Shown here in pieces: positions 17,948-27,814 of a DNA stretch of 64,000 nucleotides. A model generated the notes under the pieces. The model saw nothing but the letters and a program-made list of their open reading frames with translations, searched no databases and was not told the DNA's origin. The stretch comes from Phycisphaerae bacterium (GTDB lineage Bacteria; Planctomycetota; Phycisphaerae; Phycisphaerales; UBA1924). Position numbers and translations under genes: made by a program. Location: NCBI GenBank assembly GCA_022180725.1, contig BQMO01000009.1, positions 124,001-188,000 on the forward strand. Reading direction: 5' to 3'. Within the stretch, counting starts at the first letter, position 1, and every line of letters starts with the position of its first letter.

Positions 17948-20128
17948 ATGGGTCGCCGGTACGTTCACGCAGCCGTCGGGATCGCGGCACTGGTATTGGC
18001 CGCGGGGTTGGCCCGCGCCGCGGACGCGGCCGTCGGGGTCATCACGCCCCGCGCGGGGGTGCTCAACCTTCGCACCGGCGACGTGGACACCCGCACGCTC
18101 CCGAACTTGCTCGGCGCTGATGGGTTCGACGCCACCCCGTGCGTGCTGGTGCTCGACGGCCCGATGGACCCGGCCCGCGCGACGATCCTCGCCAACGCGG
18201 GCGTGCGCCTCCTCGGATACCTCCCGTGGCACGCGTACATCTGTGAACTGCGCGACGCCAACCCGGCCGCTCTCCGCGCCGCCGGGTTCGTCACGTGGAT
18301 CGGCGCCTATCAACGCGAATGGAAAATCGAGCCGCAGTTGCTGAACGCGGCGCGCGTGCCGACCACGCCCGAGCGCCAAGCCCTGGCCGACGCGGGGAAG
18401 GCCGCCGTCACGATCCACCTCTTCGCGCACCGTGATCCCGCCGCCGTTCAGGCCGCCCTCGCGAACCTCGACGGTGCCTCGGTCTCCAGCGTCGAGCGTG
18501 TGGGCGACTCTATCGCGATCGGCGCGATCCTTCCCCGCGTGGCGATTCCCGCGCTGGCCGACCTCGACGATGTCCAGTTCGTCGAGGAGTTCCCCGAGTA
18601 CACACTCCGCAGCAACTCCACCACGCGCTGGGTCGTGCAGAGCAACCTCGCGGGCATCACCCCGCTCTACGACCGAGGCCTGACCGGGCAAGGACAGATC
18701 GTCGGCGTCATCGACGGGCGCATCGCCCCCGCGCACTGTTCCTTCCTCGACTCGGTCAACCCCATCGGCCCCGACCATCGCAAGATCCTCGCGTACAACA
18801 CCTCCGTCGGCTACAACGCGCACGGCACGCACGTCGCCGGCACCGTCGCGGGCGACGGGGGGACCTGGTCCGACACGCGCGGCATCGCGTACAACGCCAA
18901 ACTCGTCTACAACATCCACCCCACCGCCGACGAAACCAGCATGTACGCCCGCTTCGAACTCCACGCCCAGCAGGGCGCCACCGTCCACACGAACAGTTGG
19001 GGCGCCGACTGGACGCGCGAGTACGACGGCGGGTGCCGCGGCATCGACCGCGCGGCGCGCGACTTCGAGGACATCCTCATCCTCCACGCCGTCTCCGACG
19101 GCTCCATCGTCACCAACCCCGAGAACGCCAAGAACTCCCTCGCCGTCACCGCCTCCAGCCAGGCCCCCAACCAGGCCAACTGGTGCTTCGGGGGCAACGG
19201 CCCGACGCAGGACGGGCGGCGCAAGCCCGAGATCGCCGCGCCCGGCTGCGCCATCTTCTCGTCCAACGGCTCCACGGGCTGCGCCACCGCCGGGTTTTCG
19301 GGCACCAGCATGGCCTGCCCCGCCGTCGCCGGCGTCGCGGTCCTCGCGCGGCAGTACTTTACCAGCGGGTTCTACCCCAGCGGCATCGCCAATACCGCCG
19401 ACGCCTTTTCCCCCAGCGGGCAACTCCTCAAGGCGTTGCTCGTGAACAGCGCGGCGGACATGACCGGCGTCGCCGGGTTCCCCTCCGACCGCGAGGGCTG
19501 GGGCCGCGTCCTCGCCGACGACGCGCTCTACTTCGCCGGCGATGCGCGCCGCCTCATCGTCACCGACGTGAGGAACTCGTCGCCCGGCGCGCTCGTGACG
19601 GGCGGACTCGCCCGGACGCGCGTTGCCGTGCTGCCCGGCCAATCGCTGAAGATCACCCTCGCCTGGGCCGACGAACCCGCCCAGGTCAACGCCACCTACG
19701 TCCCCATCAACAACCTGAATCTCCGCGTGACCTCGCCCGGCGGAGCCGTGTACTTCGGCAACGTTTTCGCCGGCGGTGTCTCTTCGACGGGCGGCACGCC
19801 CGACGCGCTCAACAACCTCGAACAAGTCCTCCTCGCCTCACCCGAAAGCGGGACATGGTCCGTCGATGTCGTCGGCGCCGAGGTCAACATCGGCACCCAG
19901 GGCTTCGCCCTTGTCATCACCGGCGGCGTCACGCCGTTCGCCTGTGACCCCGACGTCAACTGCGACGGCGCGGCGAACGGTGTCGATGTGGAAGTTCAGG
20001 AACTCGCCGTCGGTGGTGATTTCGCCGACTACTGCGCCAGCGACGCCGACTTCAACGGCGACGGCGCGGTCAACGGCCTCGACGTCGAAGCCCTCGAACT
20101 CGTCGTCGCCGGCGGGCCTTGCCCGTAG
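17948..20128 (+). CDS. Secreted subtilisin-like serine protease (S8) with dockerin-like C-terminus
   Basis: A 726-aa exported protein. Signal peptide at 1-24, an N-terminal inhibitor-like region (to about 235), then an S8 catalytic domain with Asp256 (GVIDGRI), His292 (AHGTHVAGT) and Ser454 (FSGTSMACP), all present. A jelly-roll P-like/PPC-like domain follows (about 540-660), and the end holds two calcium-loop repeats, DVNCDGAANGVDVE and DFNGDGAVNGLDVE, similar to dockerin type I and closing in GGPCP. In anaerobes dockerins dock to cohesins; no cohesin is seen here, so in this lineage the module may serve surface attachment. Likely role is extracellular protein breakdown or maturation of surface proteins. 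Confidence 0.9.
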   Translation: MGRRYVHAAVGIAALVLAAGLARAADAAVGVITPRAGVLNLRTGDVDTRTLPNLLGADGFDATPCVLVLDGPMDPARATILANAGVRLLGYLPWHAYICELRDANPAALRAAGFVTWIGAYQREWKIEPQLLNAARVPTTPERQALADAGKAAVTIHLFAHRDPAAVQAALANLDGASVSSVERVGDSIAIGAILPRVAIPALADLDDVQFVEEFPEYTLRSNSTTRWVVQSNLAGITPLYDRGLTGQGQIVGVIDGRIAPAHCSFLDSVNPIGPDHRKILAYNTSVGYNAHGTHVAGTVAGDGGTWSDTRGIAYNAKLVYNIHPTADETSMYARFELHAQQGATVHTNSWGADWTREYDGGCRGIDRAARDFEDILILHAVSDGSIVTNPENAKNSLAVTASSQAPNQANWCFGGNGPTQDGRRKPEIAAPGCAIFSSNGSTGCATAGFSGTSMACPAVAGVAVLARQYFTSGFYPSGIANTADAFSPSGQLLKALLVNSAADMTGVAGFPSDREGWGRVLADDALYFAGDARRLIVTDVRNSSPGALVTGGLARTRVAVLPGQSLKITLAWADEPAQVNATYVPINNLNLRVTSPGGAVYFGNVFAGGVSSTGGTPDALNNLEQVLLASPESGTWSVDVVGAEVNIGTQGFALVITGGVTPFACDPDVNCDGAANGVDVEVQELAVGGDFADYCASDADFNGDGAVNGLDVEALELVVAGGPCP

Positions 20129-20202
20129 CACGCCCCTCCCCGCGGGAGGGGGCCGGGGGGTGGGCTTCTCGGGTCGCCCACTTGGGTCGCCCTCTTGGGT
20201 AG

Positions 20203-20221
20203 CCCGGCACTCCGTGCCGGG
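20203..20221 (+). terminator. Terminator-like hairpin after protease gene
   Basis: CCCGGCAC-TCC-GTGCCGGG forms a perfect 8-bp stem with a 3-base loop about 75 bases after the protease stop. No T run follows (CCTTCCGTGCC), so it is either a weak or factor-dependent terminator or merely a structured 3' end. The surrounding 20129-20280 region has several GGGT(C/A)GCCC repeats and no gene. Confidence 0.4.
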
Positions 20222-20298
20222 CCTTCCGTGCCTAGTTTTCCCCACTTCCCCACCGAATTCCGCTGGCATTTGTGCCGGGCGTGATGCATACTTCACGC

Positions 20299-21504
20299 AT
20301 GAGCGCTCCCGGCATTTCGGCCTCAATCCGCCGCGGCCTCGGCCAGATCGTCGCGATGGCGGCCGCCCTGGCCGTGTTCCACGCGCCCGCCCTCGCCCAG
20401 CCCGACCCCTCGGGTATCGACTTTGTCACCATCACCCATCCCGGCAACGCGGCCTGGGCCGGCAACGGCACGCCGGGAGACCGCGCTGTCGGGCGCGGGG
20501 CCGTGGGGTACGAGTACCGGATCGGCAGGTACGAGGTGACCACAGCCCAGTGGGTCGAGTTCTTCAACGCCGCCTACGACCGGGCCGATGCGCCCCTGCC
20601 GCACCTTTTTCCGCCCAACTTCTGGGGCGCGGTGGGCGCCACGCCCAACAACCCGGGCAGGCAGCGCTGGACGGTGCCCGCGGGCAACGAGATGCTGCCG
20701 GTGGGGAACATCTCCTGGCGCATGGCCGCGATGTACTGCAACTGGCTGCACAACGATAAATCACTGGACCGCGCGGCGTTTCTGAACGGCGCCTACGACG
20801 TGAGCACGTTCGGCTACGTTGGCGGAAGCGCGGTCTTCACCGATCAACTCACGCGTCACACGGATGCACGATTCTGGATTCCATCGTGGGATGAATGGCT
20901 CAAGGCGGCGCACTACGACCCGTACAAAGTGAACGGCGACGGCACGACGGGCGGGTGGTGGACGCAGCCGAACGGCACCAACACGCCGCTGTGGTACGGC
21001 CCGCCGGGCGTGCGCGTCGGGGTCGTGAACAACCAGCCCGTCCCCGACCCCAACGGCCCGTTCGCGCAGGCCAACGCGGGCTGGCACCCGGGGCAGTTCC
21101 CGGGCACTCCCTTCTCGATCCCGCTCGGTGCGTATCCGGGCATAGCGAGCCCCTTCGGTCTGTTGGACGTGGCGGGGGCCACGACGGAGTGGACCGAGGG
21201 TGTAATCAGTCTTGGAGGCCAGCCCTTCGCGCGCGTCTTCGACGGGAGCCAATGGGATATCTCCCTCTCTAGTGCGCTGGCAAAGGACCTGCTTGCGAAT
21301 CGCGGTGGGGATTTCCCAAGCCTATCAACGTACGACCTCGGATTCCGAATCGCATCACAAATTCCCGGACCTTGGGGCTTGACAGCCGGCGTTTTACTTT
21401 GTATTCGTGCTATAGGACGGTCTCGAAAAGGAGATTCCCATGGCCAGTCACGCAAACATGTTCGCTATCAGTCTGGTTCTTGTAGGGGGGGGGGCCGGGT
21501 CTAA
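20299..21504 (+). CDS. SUMF1/FGE-sulfatase-domain secreted protein (second copy)
   Basis: A 401-aa homologue of the protein at 11188-12189. Signal peptide at about 1-33 ending in LAQ; FGE-family blocks YEYRIGRYEVTTAQWVEFF, WRMAAMYCNWLHNDK, FWIPSWDEWLKAAHYDP and a C-terminal YDLGFRIAS. The end (IPGPWGLTAGVLLCIRAIGRSRKG) looks like a PEP-CTERM-type tail that runs on for about 24 extra residues into the next gene; the extension may be a late-stop artefact. The start has CATACT at 20287-20292 followed by only 6 bases, suggesting leaderless mRNA. It overlaps the next gene by 65 bases. Catalytic FGE cysteines are not evident. Confidence 0.75.
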   Translation: MSAPGISASIRRGLGQIVAMAAALAVFHAPALAQPDPSGIDFVTITHPGNAAWAGNGTPGDRAVGRGAVGYEYRIGRYEVTTAQWVEFFNAAYDRADAPLPHLFPPNFWGAVGATPNNPGRQRWTVPAGNEMLPVGNISWRMAAMYCNWLHNDKSLDRAAFLNGAYDVSTFGYVGGSAVFTDQLTRHTDARFWIPSWDEWLKAAHYDPYKVNGDGTTGGWWTQPNGTNTPLWYGPPGVRVGVVNNQPVPDPNGPFAQANAGWHPGQFPGTPFSIPLGAYPGIASPFGLLDVAGATTEWTEGVISLGGQPFARVFDGSQWDISLSSALAKDLLANRGGDFPSLSTYDLGFRIASQIPGPWGLTAGVLLCIRAIGRSRKGDSHGQSRKHVRYQSGSCRGGGRV

Positions 21505-24454
21505 GGCTCTTGCTGGACCTGTCGTCGTTGAGATCAACGGCACGCGGCAGACGACGACGTACAGCAGCGGCGACTGCATCACGATCAACCTCGACGCCGA
21601 CCCGGGCACGCCGGGGTATCAGCCAATCTCCTCGCCGCAGTTCATCCGCATCTACGACGAAACGCGCGACACGAACGGCCTGCCGAACGCGAGCATCGGT
21701 TGAGTGACGATCAACGGCTCGGCCACGACGGGCGGCTACCTGCTGCTCGCGGTCGTGTGGCGTGATCCGCTGGAGGCCGACCCGGGATTCCCAGCTGTAT
21801 TCGACGAACCGATCCCCGAAATCGGCTGCATCAACTTCGGCGCGTCGACAAGCACGGGGACCTGCGGCAGCGACCCCGCGGGCGGGTTGATCATCGTCAA
21901 CCCCGACAGTTCGACGGACACGTCTCTGGCGCGGGCGACGCGGCTGGCCATCGCCGCGACGGGTGAGATCAGCGGCGACATCACGGTGGGCCAGATATTT
22001 CGCATGCAGGCGATCAACCCGCTGGCGACGACGCCGACGGGCCTGATCAGCGCCAACGTTACGGCCGTCGGCTGGGACTACCCCATCGGCGGCGAAACGA
22101 TCGAGCTCATCACCGCGGGCAAGGGCATCACGGGCAACATCACGGCCGAGTCCGACGGGTTCGCGCTCACCAATCAGTTCTCGTTCGCCCGCATTCAACG
22201 CGTGATCGTCGGGCCGTCCACGCACCAGGACGTGATTGGCATTCAGGGCGATATCCGCGCCGAGCAGGGCACGATCGGCTCGATCTTCAGTTCCGGGCCC
22301 ATCGACAGCGCCACGACCGAGTTGCTCAAGATCTACGCGGGCGCCGGCATCCACGAAATCCGTGTGATCGACGGCTCAGGCAACGTGCTGGCGCGGGACT
22401 TCAAGGCTGACATTCAGGCAACCAAGGCGATCTCGGATAACCTGGGCGACGTGAACATGTACTCGGCGACGGCCGGGCCGTGCCTCGGGCTCATCGAGAC
22501 CGCGGGCGATCTCTACGGCGCGGTGCGGGCGTCGAGCATGGGCAAGATCGGCACGCTATTCGAGCCGAACACGTTCGACGGTATCTACGCCCGCGGCGCG
22601 ATCTACGCCGACATCACGGTCGATTACAACGTGAACTGGTCCAACATCATCGGCGGGACCATCCTCGGCGAGGTGTGGATCGGTCGATGGATGAAAGGGT
22701 GTGTGGCGGCCACAGGCGGGGCCACGGGCAGCGGGGAGGGATTCATCGACGGGCACATCCAATCGATATCGATCGGGCGTGGCGACCCGGTCCCAACCGA
22801 GCGCGACCTTGGCGTGTCGGGCGACAAGTTCGCGAACTTTGGGCCTGGGCTCTGCGGGGTGGACTCCGCACCGTTCGAGCCGGCGTCGGCCGACGACTGG
22901 TATGACCCCGCGTCCAGAGGCACTGATTCCGGCGCCATCGACGGGCTAATCCGCGCCGCGGTATCGATCGACAAGATTACGATTGCCTCAGTCTCGACCG
23001 TCTGGCAGCACTTCGGTTCGAACCAAAACTGCAAGATCTACCCGCCACGAATCGAGTCGCCGCATATCGACTGGCTGAGCATCGACGACTTTGCGCTCGG
23101 TTCGGTGTGGTCGGGCAACCTCGACGGCACCGCGATGGACGACTACTACGCCTCGATCGGGGACCTGGAGGTCGGGCGAATGGGGTCGCTCGCGACACTG
23201 TGGATGCGCGACTGGGAAACCGCCATGGTCGAATACAACATGTTCGGGAACATCCACGTGCCCGCCGTTCCATCAGATCGATTACTACAGATCGGCGGCA
23301 TTCTGGGCGATGCGACTCACAGTGTGTACGACACCTCGCCGCTCGATGAACAGATATGCAAGGGCACTCTGTGGCTGGCTCCTTGTGAAACATGCGTGTA
23401 CATCCAGTTGGTTTCGAACGACCCACGCGACCCCACATTCCCGCGCTGTAACTCCATGGACGACCCGCGCGGCCAAATCTGGATTCACGAGAATGAAGGC
23501 CTGCATGGCCAAGTCGTCATCAACGCGGCCAACACCGGTCTGCCACAGGCCGCACTCTGGACCGGGGCCGTGCAGGTCGGCGAAACCAGCAGCGGGTGCC
23601 CGCTCCTGGAACTCTCCCCCACGCCCAGTTCGAGCGAGTGGGAATCCCCGCACTACGACGGCCTGCCCGCGGCGCTCGGCGGCGGGGCCGTCGGCCTCGT
23701 GCCCTTCGCGCTGCACCGCACGGCGTGCGACCCGCCGGCGGACGCGGACCTGGAGGCGGCACGCACGTTTCTCAGTTCGGAGTTCGCCGGGCTGCTGGAG
23801 CCGGAGATCGATCGGCGCGTTCTCACGCTCGCGTTCTACGGGCACATCGGCGCGAACCACCCGACGCACCACGCGCTGACGGCGTTCAACGGAACCCTCA
23901 CAACCGAGCGCGGGAAGTGGATGACCATGGACCTGGACCAGGACGAGAACGACCCGCGGTCGCGGTTGGTGACGATCACGGGGAACGGCGTGCAATATCT
24001 GCTGCCCGGGGTGTATGCGCTGGCGCCGGTGACCGAGTCGAATACGGGCGCCATGCTGACCCCGCTGGTGTGCATGGGAACATTCGGCGAGGGCGAGGCC
24101 GCGCCGCTCGCGGCGGGGTTCGCGTACACGTTCGAGTTGACGCCGGACTGCGACGCGAACGGGGAGAATGACCTGGCCCAGATCGCCGCCGACCCGTCGC
24201 TGGACCTGTGGCCACAGGACGGCCTGCTGGATTACTGCTATTGGAACGTGTGCGACCCGGACGTGAACTGCGATGGGAATATCAACGGGGTGGACGTGGA
24301 GATCATGGAACTGGCCGTGGGCGGGGATTTCACGGACTTCTGCCAGGTGAACATCCCAGGGTACGCGGACGGGGATTTCAACCGCGACGGGGCGGTGAAC
24401 GGCGCGGATGTCGAGGACTTGGAAAATGCCGTCGGCGGGATGTGCCCGTGGTAG
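21440..24454 (+). pseudogene. Secreted repetitive protein with dockerin-like C-terminus, interrupted by in-frame TGA
   Basis: One reading frame runs from ATG 21440 (preceded by AAAAGGAGA) to 24454, interrupted only by TGA at 21701-21703 after residue 87; the frame continues at once with GTGACGATCAACGGC. The product has a signal peptide that includes a run of 10 G bases (21485-21494), a long strand-turn repeat region, a conserved LAFYGHIGANHPT block shared with the paralogue at 9241-11191, and a C-terminus with DVNCDGNINGVDVE and DFNRDGAVNGADVE calcium loops. It may be a recent nonsense mutant, a miscalled base, or translated downstream from the GTG at 21704 without a signal peptide, which would leave it in the cytoplasm. 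Likely surface protein if intact. Confidence 0.65.
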
Positions 24455-24470
24455 AGGTGTGCGACTTGCG

Positions 24471-24998
24471 CTACGGCCCCCACTCACCCGCGTAGCGCGT
24501 GCTGAACCCCGGCGCGTCGCGCCCCGCGAGTTCGAACATTCGCTTGGCGATCTGCCGCAGGTGCAGCGCGTCGTGGGCCGCCCACGAGGCGAGCAGTTCC
24601 CCCGCGTAGACCGGCCCGACCTTGGGGTGCTGGTAGGCGATCGTCCAATCGACCGGGCGGCCGGCGGTGATCAGCCGCAACTGTGTAACCGATTCGGCCC
24701 GCTCCGCGACGAACGCCCGGACCATCGCGCGCAGGTCGCGTGCGTGGTACCGCCCCTCGCGTGCCCAGGCCTCGGGGTCGTTGGGCGCCCAGGGCTGCGA
24801 CGCATCGCGCAGGGTCTGGAACAGCCGCAGCCGAAAGTCCCGCCGCTCTTCTTCTTCAAGGTGGCAGACGATCTCGAGGATCGACCAGGCCCCGTGGGGC
24901 GGTTTCCAGCGGGCGTCCTCGGCCGTCACGCACGCGACCACGCCGGGCAGGGCGTGCCCGAAGGCTTCGAGGCGGTCGATCAGTGCGCGATGATCCAT
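24471..24998 (-). CDS. DinB/YfiT-like putative metal-dependent protein
   Basis: A 175-aa all-helical protein with the features of the DinB superfamily four-helix bundle: an N-terminal helix LIDRLEAFGHALPG, SILEIVCHLEEEERRDF with His and acidic residues in the place of the first metal ligand, and SWAAHDALHLRQI near residue 140 with further His ligands. Members include thiol transferases and many uncharacterised proteins; the activity here is unknown. It runs convergent to the repetitive-protein gene with 16 bases between stops. Confidence 0.75.
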   Translation of the reverse strand: MDHRALIDRLEAFGHALPGVVACVTAEDARWKPPHGAWSILEIVCHLEEEERRDFRLRLFQTLRDASQPWAPNDPEAWAREGRYHARDLRAMVRAFVAERAESVTQLRLITAGRPVDWTIAYQHPKVGPVYAGELLASWAAHDALHLRQIAKRMFELAGRDAPGFSTRYAGEWGP

Positions 24999-25032
24999 GC
25001 GTGATGCGGCACCCGGTGATCGGGGCCGTTCT

Positions 25033-25749
25033 TCAACTGCTGCCCTTGCGCATCTGCTCCAGCCCGGCGGGGAAGGGGTAGGTCGGGAAGACGCCTACGT
25101 GCCCGAACTTCCACATCGCCAGCGAGGCGTACACGTCGCCGCGGAACCCGGCGTTGAACATCGTCCGCAGCACGGCCTCGAAACTCGGCTCGCGCCCGTC
25201 CGGCCCGGCGAGCCGATTCGCCTTGGCGTTGAGGAAACTCACGCTGGCGCATGGCCAGCGGTCGCGACGGTCGGCCAGCATCTTCGTCACCGTCTTGAAC
25301 CCGCGCGACATGTCCTCCAGCGTGAAGTGATCCCGCCCCTTGGGTCGCAGAATACCCAGGATGAGGATCGAGTCGAGGTCAAACTTGAGGACATACGGCT
25401 CACGGTCCGCCGCCGCGTGCACGCCCACCGACTCCTGGAACATTTTCGCGTAACTCGTCACGCTCTTGCTCGACCACTGGCTGGTGGTGATGAGTTCGAC
25501 GAGGTGGGCGATGATGCCGTGGGAGTTGTCGGCGTCGTTCACGCCGCACACCACCGTGCGGTAGCGCCCGTCGATCAGGTCGCGGAGCAGGTCCTGCCCC
25601 CACATAAGGCGGATGCGTTCGCGGGCCGACACGGCCCCGCCCTCGCCGGGCAGCAGGGTCACCCGGTCGGGAAAGAGATCGGACTTGAGGAGCGTCTCGG
25701 CGTCGTCCTCGTACAGCCGCGTCGCCGGCGGCCTGGTCGTCGTGGTCAT
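25033..25749 (-). CDS. Conserved hypothetical protein
   Basis: A 238-aa protein starting MTTTTRPPATRLYEDDAETLL after GGGAGG. Ordered, soluble-looking sequence with segments such as VVCGVNDADNSHGIIAHLVELI and YVLKFDLDSILILGILRPKGRDHF. I do not recognise the family and see no signal peptide or membrane segment. A much longer open frame in the same phase extends upstream through the tRNA-Arg gene, which rules out the longer form. It lies just downstream of the DinB-like start in the same direction (34 bases apart). Confidence 0.65.
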   Translation of the reverse strand: MTTTTRPPATRLYEDDAETLLKSDLFPDRVTLLPGEGGAVSARERIRLMWGQDLLRDLIDGRYRTVVCGVNDADNSHGIIAHLVELITTSQWSSKSVTSYAKMFQESVGVHAAADREPYVLKFDLDSILILGILRPKGRDHFTLEDMSRGFKTVTKMLADRRDRWPCASVSFLNAKANRLAGPDGREPSFEAVLRTMFNAGFRGDVYASLAMWKFGHVGVFPTYPFPAGLEQMRKGSS

Positions 25750-25820
25750 GGGAACCTCCCGGCGGTCTTCCCGCCGCAGCGCATGGTACCCCGCCGGGCG
25801 AATCCCTACGATCCACGCGT

Positions 25821-25894
25821 GCGACCGTAGCTCAGTTGGATAGAGCGGCGGTTTCCTAAACCGCAGGTCGGCGGTTCGAGCCCGCCCGGTCGCG
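25821..25894 (+). tRNA. tRNA-Arg (anticodon CCU)
   Basis: A full cloverleaf can be drawn: acceptor GCGACCG / CGGTCGC, D arm GCTC-AGTTGGATA-GAGC, anticodon arm GCGGT-TTCCTAA-ACCGC giving anticodon CCT (reads AGG), variable AGGTC, T arm GGCGG-TTCGAGC-CCGCC, discriminator G. The CCA end is not encoded. It stands alone between a hypothetical gene and a pseudopilin gene; no integrase or att-like repeat is seen next to it. Confidence 0.96.
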
Positions 25895-25901
25895 CTTGCC
25901 G

Positions 25902-26414
25902 CTACTCCGCCTCGAGGCTCATCGCGCTCTCGCCGCCCGCGTCGGTGATCTCGATCCCCGTGCCGACCGCGACGTTCGGCGGCAACAAGTTGACCTTGCG
26001 GTACAGCGCCGCGTTGGCGGCCTGGCTTCCCTGCGACGGGATGCGGGCGCGGAAATGTCCGTTCGCGCTGTTGTACCAGAACGCCGCCGCCGCCTTGGTC
26101 CCCGCGATCGGGCTGCTCGGGTCGGTCTGCTCGGGCGGCCCGGCAACGACCTGCAACAGCGTGGCCTGGTCGGGGAGCAGCCCGTTCACGATTCGCCCGT
26201 GCGGAAACCACTCGGGCCGCAGCGTGCCGGGGTATTCGCCCGTGATGGCCTGCTGCTCGTCGAGCACGTACTGCGCCCGGCGGACAGTCTCCTGCGTCGC
26301 CGCGATCCTGGCGGATTCCGACAGCCGCGACATGCGCGGCGCGGCGATCGTCACGATGATGCCGATCATCGCGACCGTCACGACCAGTTCGAGCAGCGAG
26401 AAAGCGCGGGACAT
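25902..26414 (-). CDS. Type IV pilin-like / pseudopilin protein
   Basis: A 170-aa protein with a prepilin-type N-terminus: short basic leader MSRA, then FSLLELVVTVAMIGIIVTIAAP with Glu at position +5 of the mature chain and a continuous hydrophobic helix. The usual Gly before the cleavage site is Ala here. The rest (about 110-160) has a globular pilin-like head with no Cys pair. Such proteins are parts of type IV pili or type II secretion pseudopili. The PilT-like ATPase lies just upstream on the same strand. Confidence 0.8.
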   Translation of the reverse strand: MSRAFSLLELVVTVAMIGIIVTIAAPRMSRLSESARIAATQETVRRAQYVLDEQQAITGEYPGTLRPEWFPHGRIVNGLLPDQATLLQVVAGPPEQTDPSSPIAGTKAAAAFWYNSANGHFRARIPSQGSQAANAALYRKVNLLPPNVAVGTGIEITDAGGESAMSLEAE

Positions 26415-26519
26415 CCCACCTGGCTATCGGGCGTCGGGTTGATCGAATCGAGCCGTGGCCTGCATGCCCTGCGAGAATGCGCCGCTCGGGTGCGTGGAAC
26501 GCATGATCACGCCCGAGAA

Positions 26520-27653
26520 CTACGACCGATTCCCCGCGGCCTTGATGCGCGAAACCAGCCCTTGGCTGCGCACCTCCAGCCCCTTGAGGGCCGAGGAGAG
26601 CGCCTCGCGGTTGGGGGCGAAGTCCATCGCCGTCTGGAGCGAGACCCATTCCTTCTTGACCAGGTCGGCCAGGGCGGCGGTGAAACTCTGCATGCCCTCC
26701 TCGCCCTTGCCCACGATCATGGGCAGGGCGGCGTCGTCGCCCTCGCGGATCTTTTCTCGCACCACCGAGTTGCCCAGCAGCACTTCGCACGCGGGTACCA
26801 CGCCGAAGTTCGTCTCGGGCAGGGCGGGCAGCAGGCGCTGCGCGAGCACCCCGCGGAGGGTGTTCGAGAGCGCGTGACGCAGGAACCCGTGCTCGTGGCT
26901 GGGGAAGAACTCGAGAATGCGGCTGAAGGCCTGCATGGTGTCGGCGGTGTGCATGGTGCTGAAGACCAGGTGTCCGGTCTCGGCGGCCTGCACCGCGGCG
27001 AGCACCGTGCCGTGGTCGCGCAGTTCCCCGATAAAGATCACGTCGGGGTCTTCGCGCACGATGTACTTGAGGGCCGCGGCGAAGTCGGCCACGTCGATGC
27101 CCACCTCGCGCTGCGAGATGATCGACCGCTTGGGCGTGAAGCGATACTCGACGGGGTCTTCGATGGTGATGATGTTGTCGGCCCGGGTCTGGTTGATGTG
27201 CTCGATCATCGCCGCCAGCGTGCTGCTCTTCCCGCTGCCCGTCACGCCGACCACGACGATCAGCCCTTCCATCGTCTTCTCGATCAGTTCGCCGTAGATC
27301 GGCGGGACGTGGAGTTCGGCGTACGAGGGAATCTCGGCCTTGACGCGGCGGATGGCCGCGTGCGTGTGCCCCCCCGCGCGGTACATGTTGATGCGGAACC
27401 GGTCGCCGTCCTTCAGGTGCGTCGCGAAATCCAGGTTCCCCGTGTCGTCGAACTTCTTCCGGAGCACCTCGGGCACGATGGGGTCGAGCAGGTGGTCGGC
27501 CTCCTCCTCGGTGATCGGGTCGGACGCGACCGCCCGCAACAGCCCGTTGATGCGGTACACCGGGGGCACCCCGACCTTCAGGTGCAGGTCGGAGGCGCTC
27601 ATCTTCTTCATGGCGGCCAACAGACGGTGGATGGAAAGAGGCCCGGACTCCAC
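26520..27653 (-). CDS. pilT: PilT/PilU-type ATPase
   Basis: A retraction-type secretion ATPase of about 377 aa. I prefer the GTG at 27653 (GTGGAGTCCGGG, with GGGGG a few bases upstream) to an ATG 135 bases further upstream that would run close to the divergent gene. Visible motifs: SASDLHLKVG at the start, GVTGSGKSSTLAAM Walker A, IITIEDPVEYRF Asp box, DPDVIFIGELRD Walker B (with GEL in place of the common GEM) and TGHLVFSTMHTAD His box. It is a hexameric cytoplasmic motor for type IV pili. The neighbouring pseudopilin fits, though the rest of a pilus operon is not in this window. Confidence 0.88.
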   Translation of the reverse strand: MESGPLSIHRLLAAMKKMSASDLHLKVGVPPVYRINGLLRAVASDPITEEEADHLLDPIVPEVLRKKFDDTGNLDFATHLKDGDRFRINMYRAGGHTHAAIRRVKAEIPSYAELHVPPIYGELIEKTMEGLIVVVGVTGSGKSSTLAAMIEHINQTRADNIITIEDPVEYRFTPKRSIISQREVGIDVADFAAALKYIVREDPDVIFIGELRDHGTVLAAVQAAETGHLVFSTMHTADTMQAFSRILEFFPSHEHGFLRHALSNTLRGVLAQRLLPALPETNFGVVPACEVLLGNSVVREKIREGDDAALPMIVGKGEEGMQSFTAALADLVKKEWVSLQTAMDFAPNREALSSALKGLEVRSQGLVSRIKAAGNRS

Positions 27654-27814
27654 GGAAAACCCCCTTTCGTGAGGGGCGTAGAACGCAGCCGGACGCAGTC
27701 TATCACGAATTCCCGCCGCGGGTGGTTCTTGTTTTCTGGTATCCGAAACGCGTTCCACGGTGCCGACTGTGTCCATTCCAGCCCACATCGGACCTTGGTC
27801 GATACACCCTGTCC

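Noticed and set aside
21701..21703. In-frame TGA considered as selenocysteine.
   Set aside because: The paralogue has no Cys at the position, the protein is not redox-like, and no SECIS-like hairpin is seen directly after the codon.
25800..25900. tRNA-Arg considered as an integration site of a genomic island.
   Set aside because: No integrase gene and no repeat of the tRNA 3' end was seen nearby.
25033..26790. A 585-codon open frame on the minus strand.
   Set aside because: It runs through the tRNA-Arg gene and overlaps the pseudopilin gene; only its last 238 codons, from ATG 25749, look like a gene.
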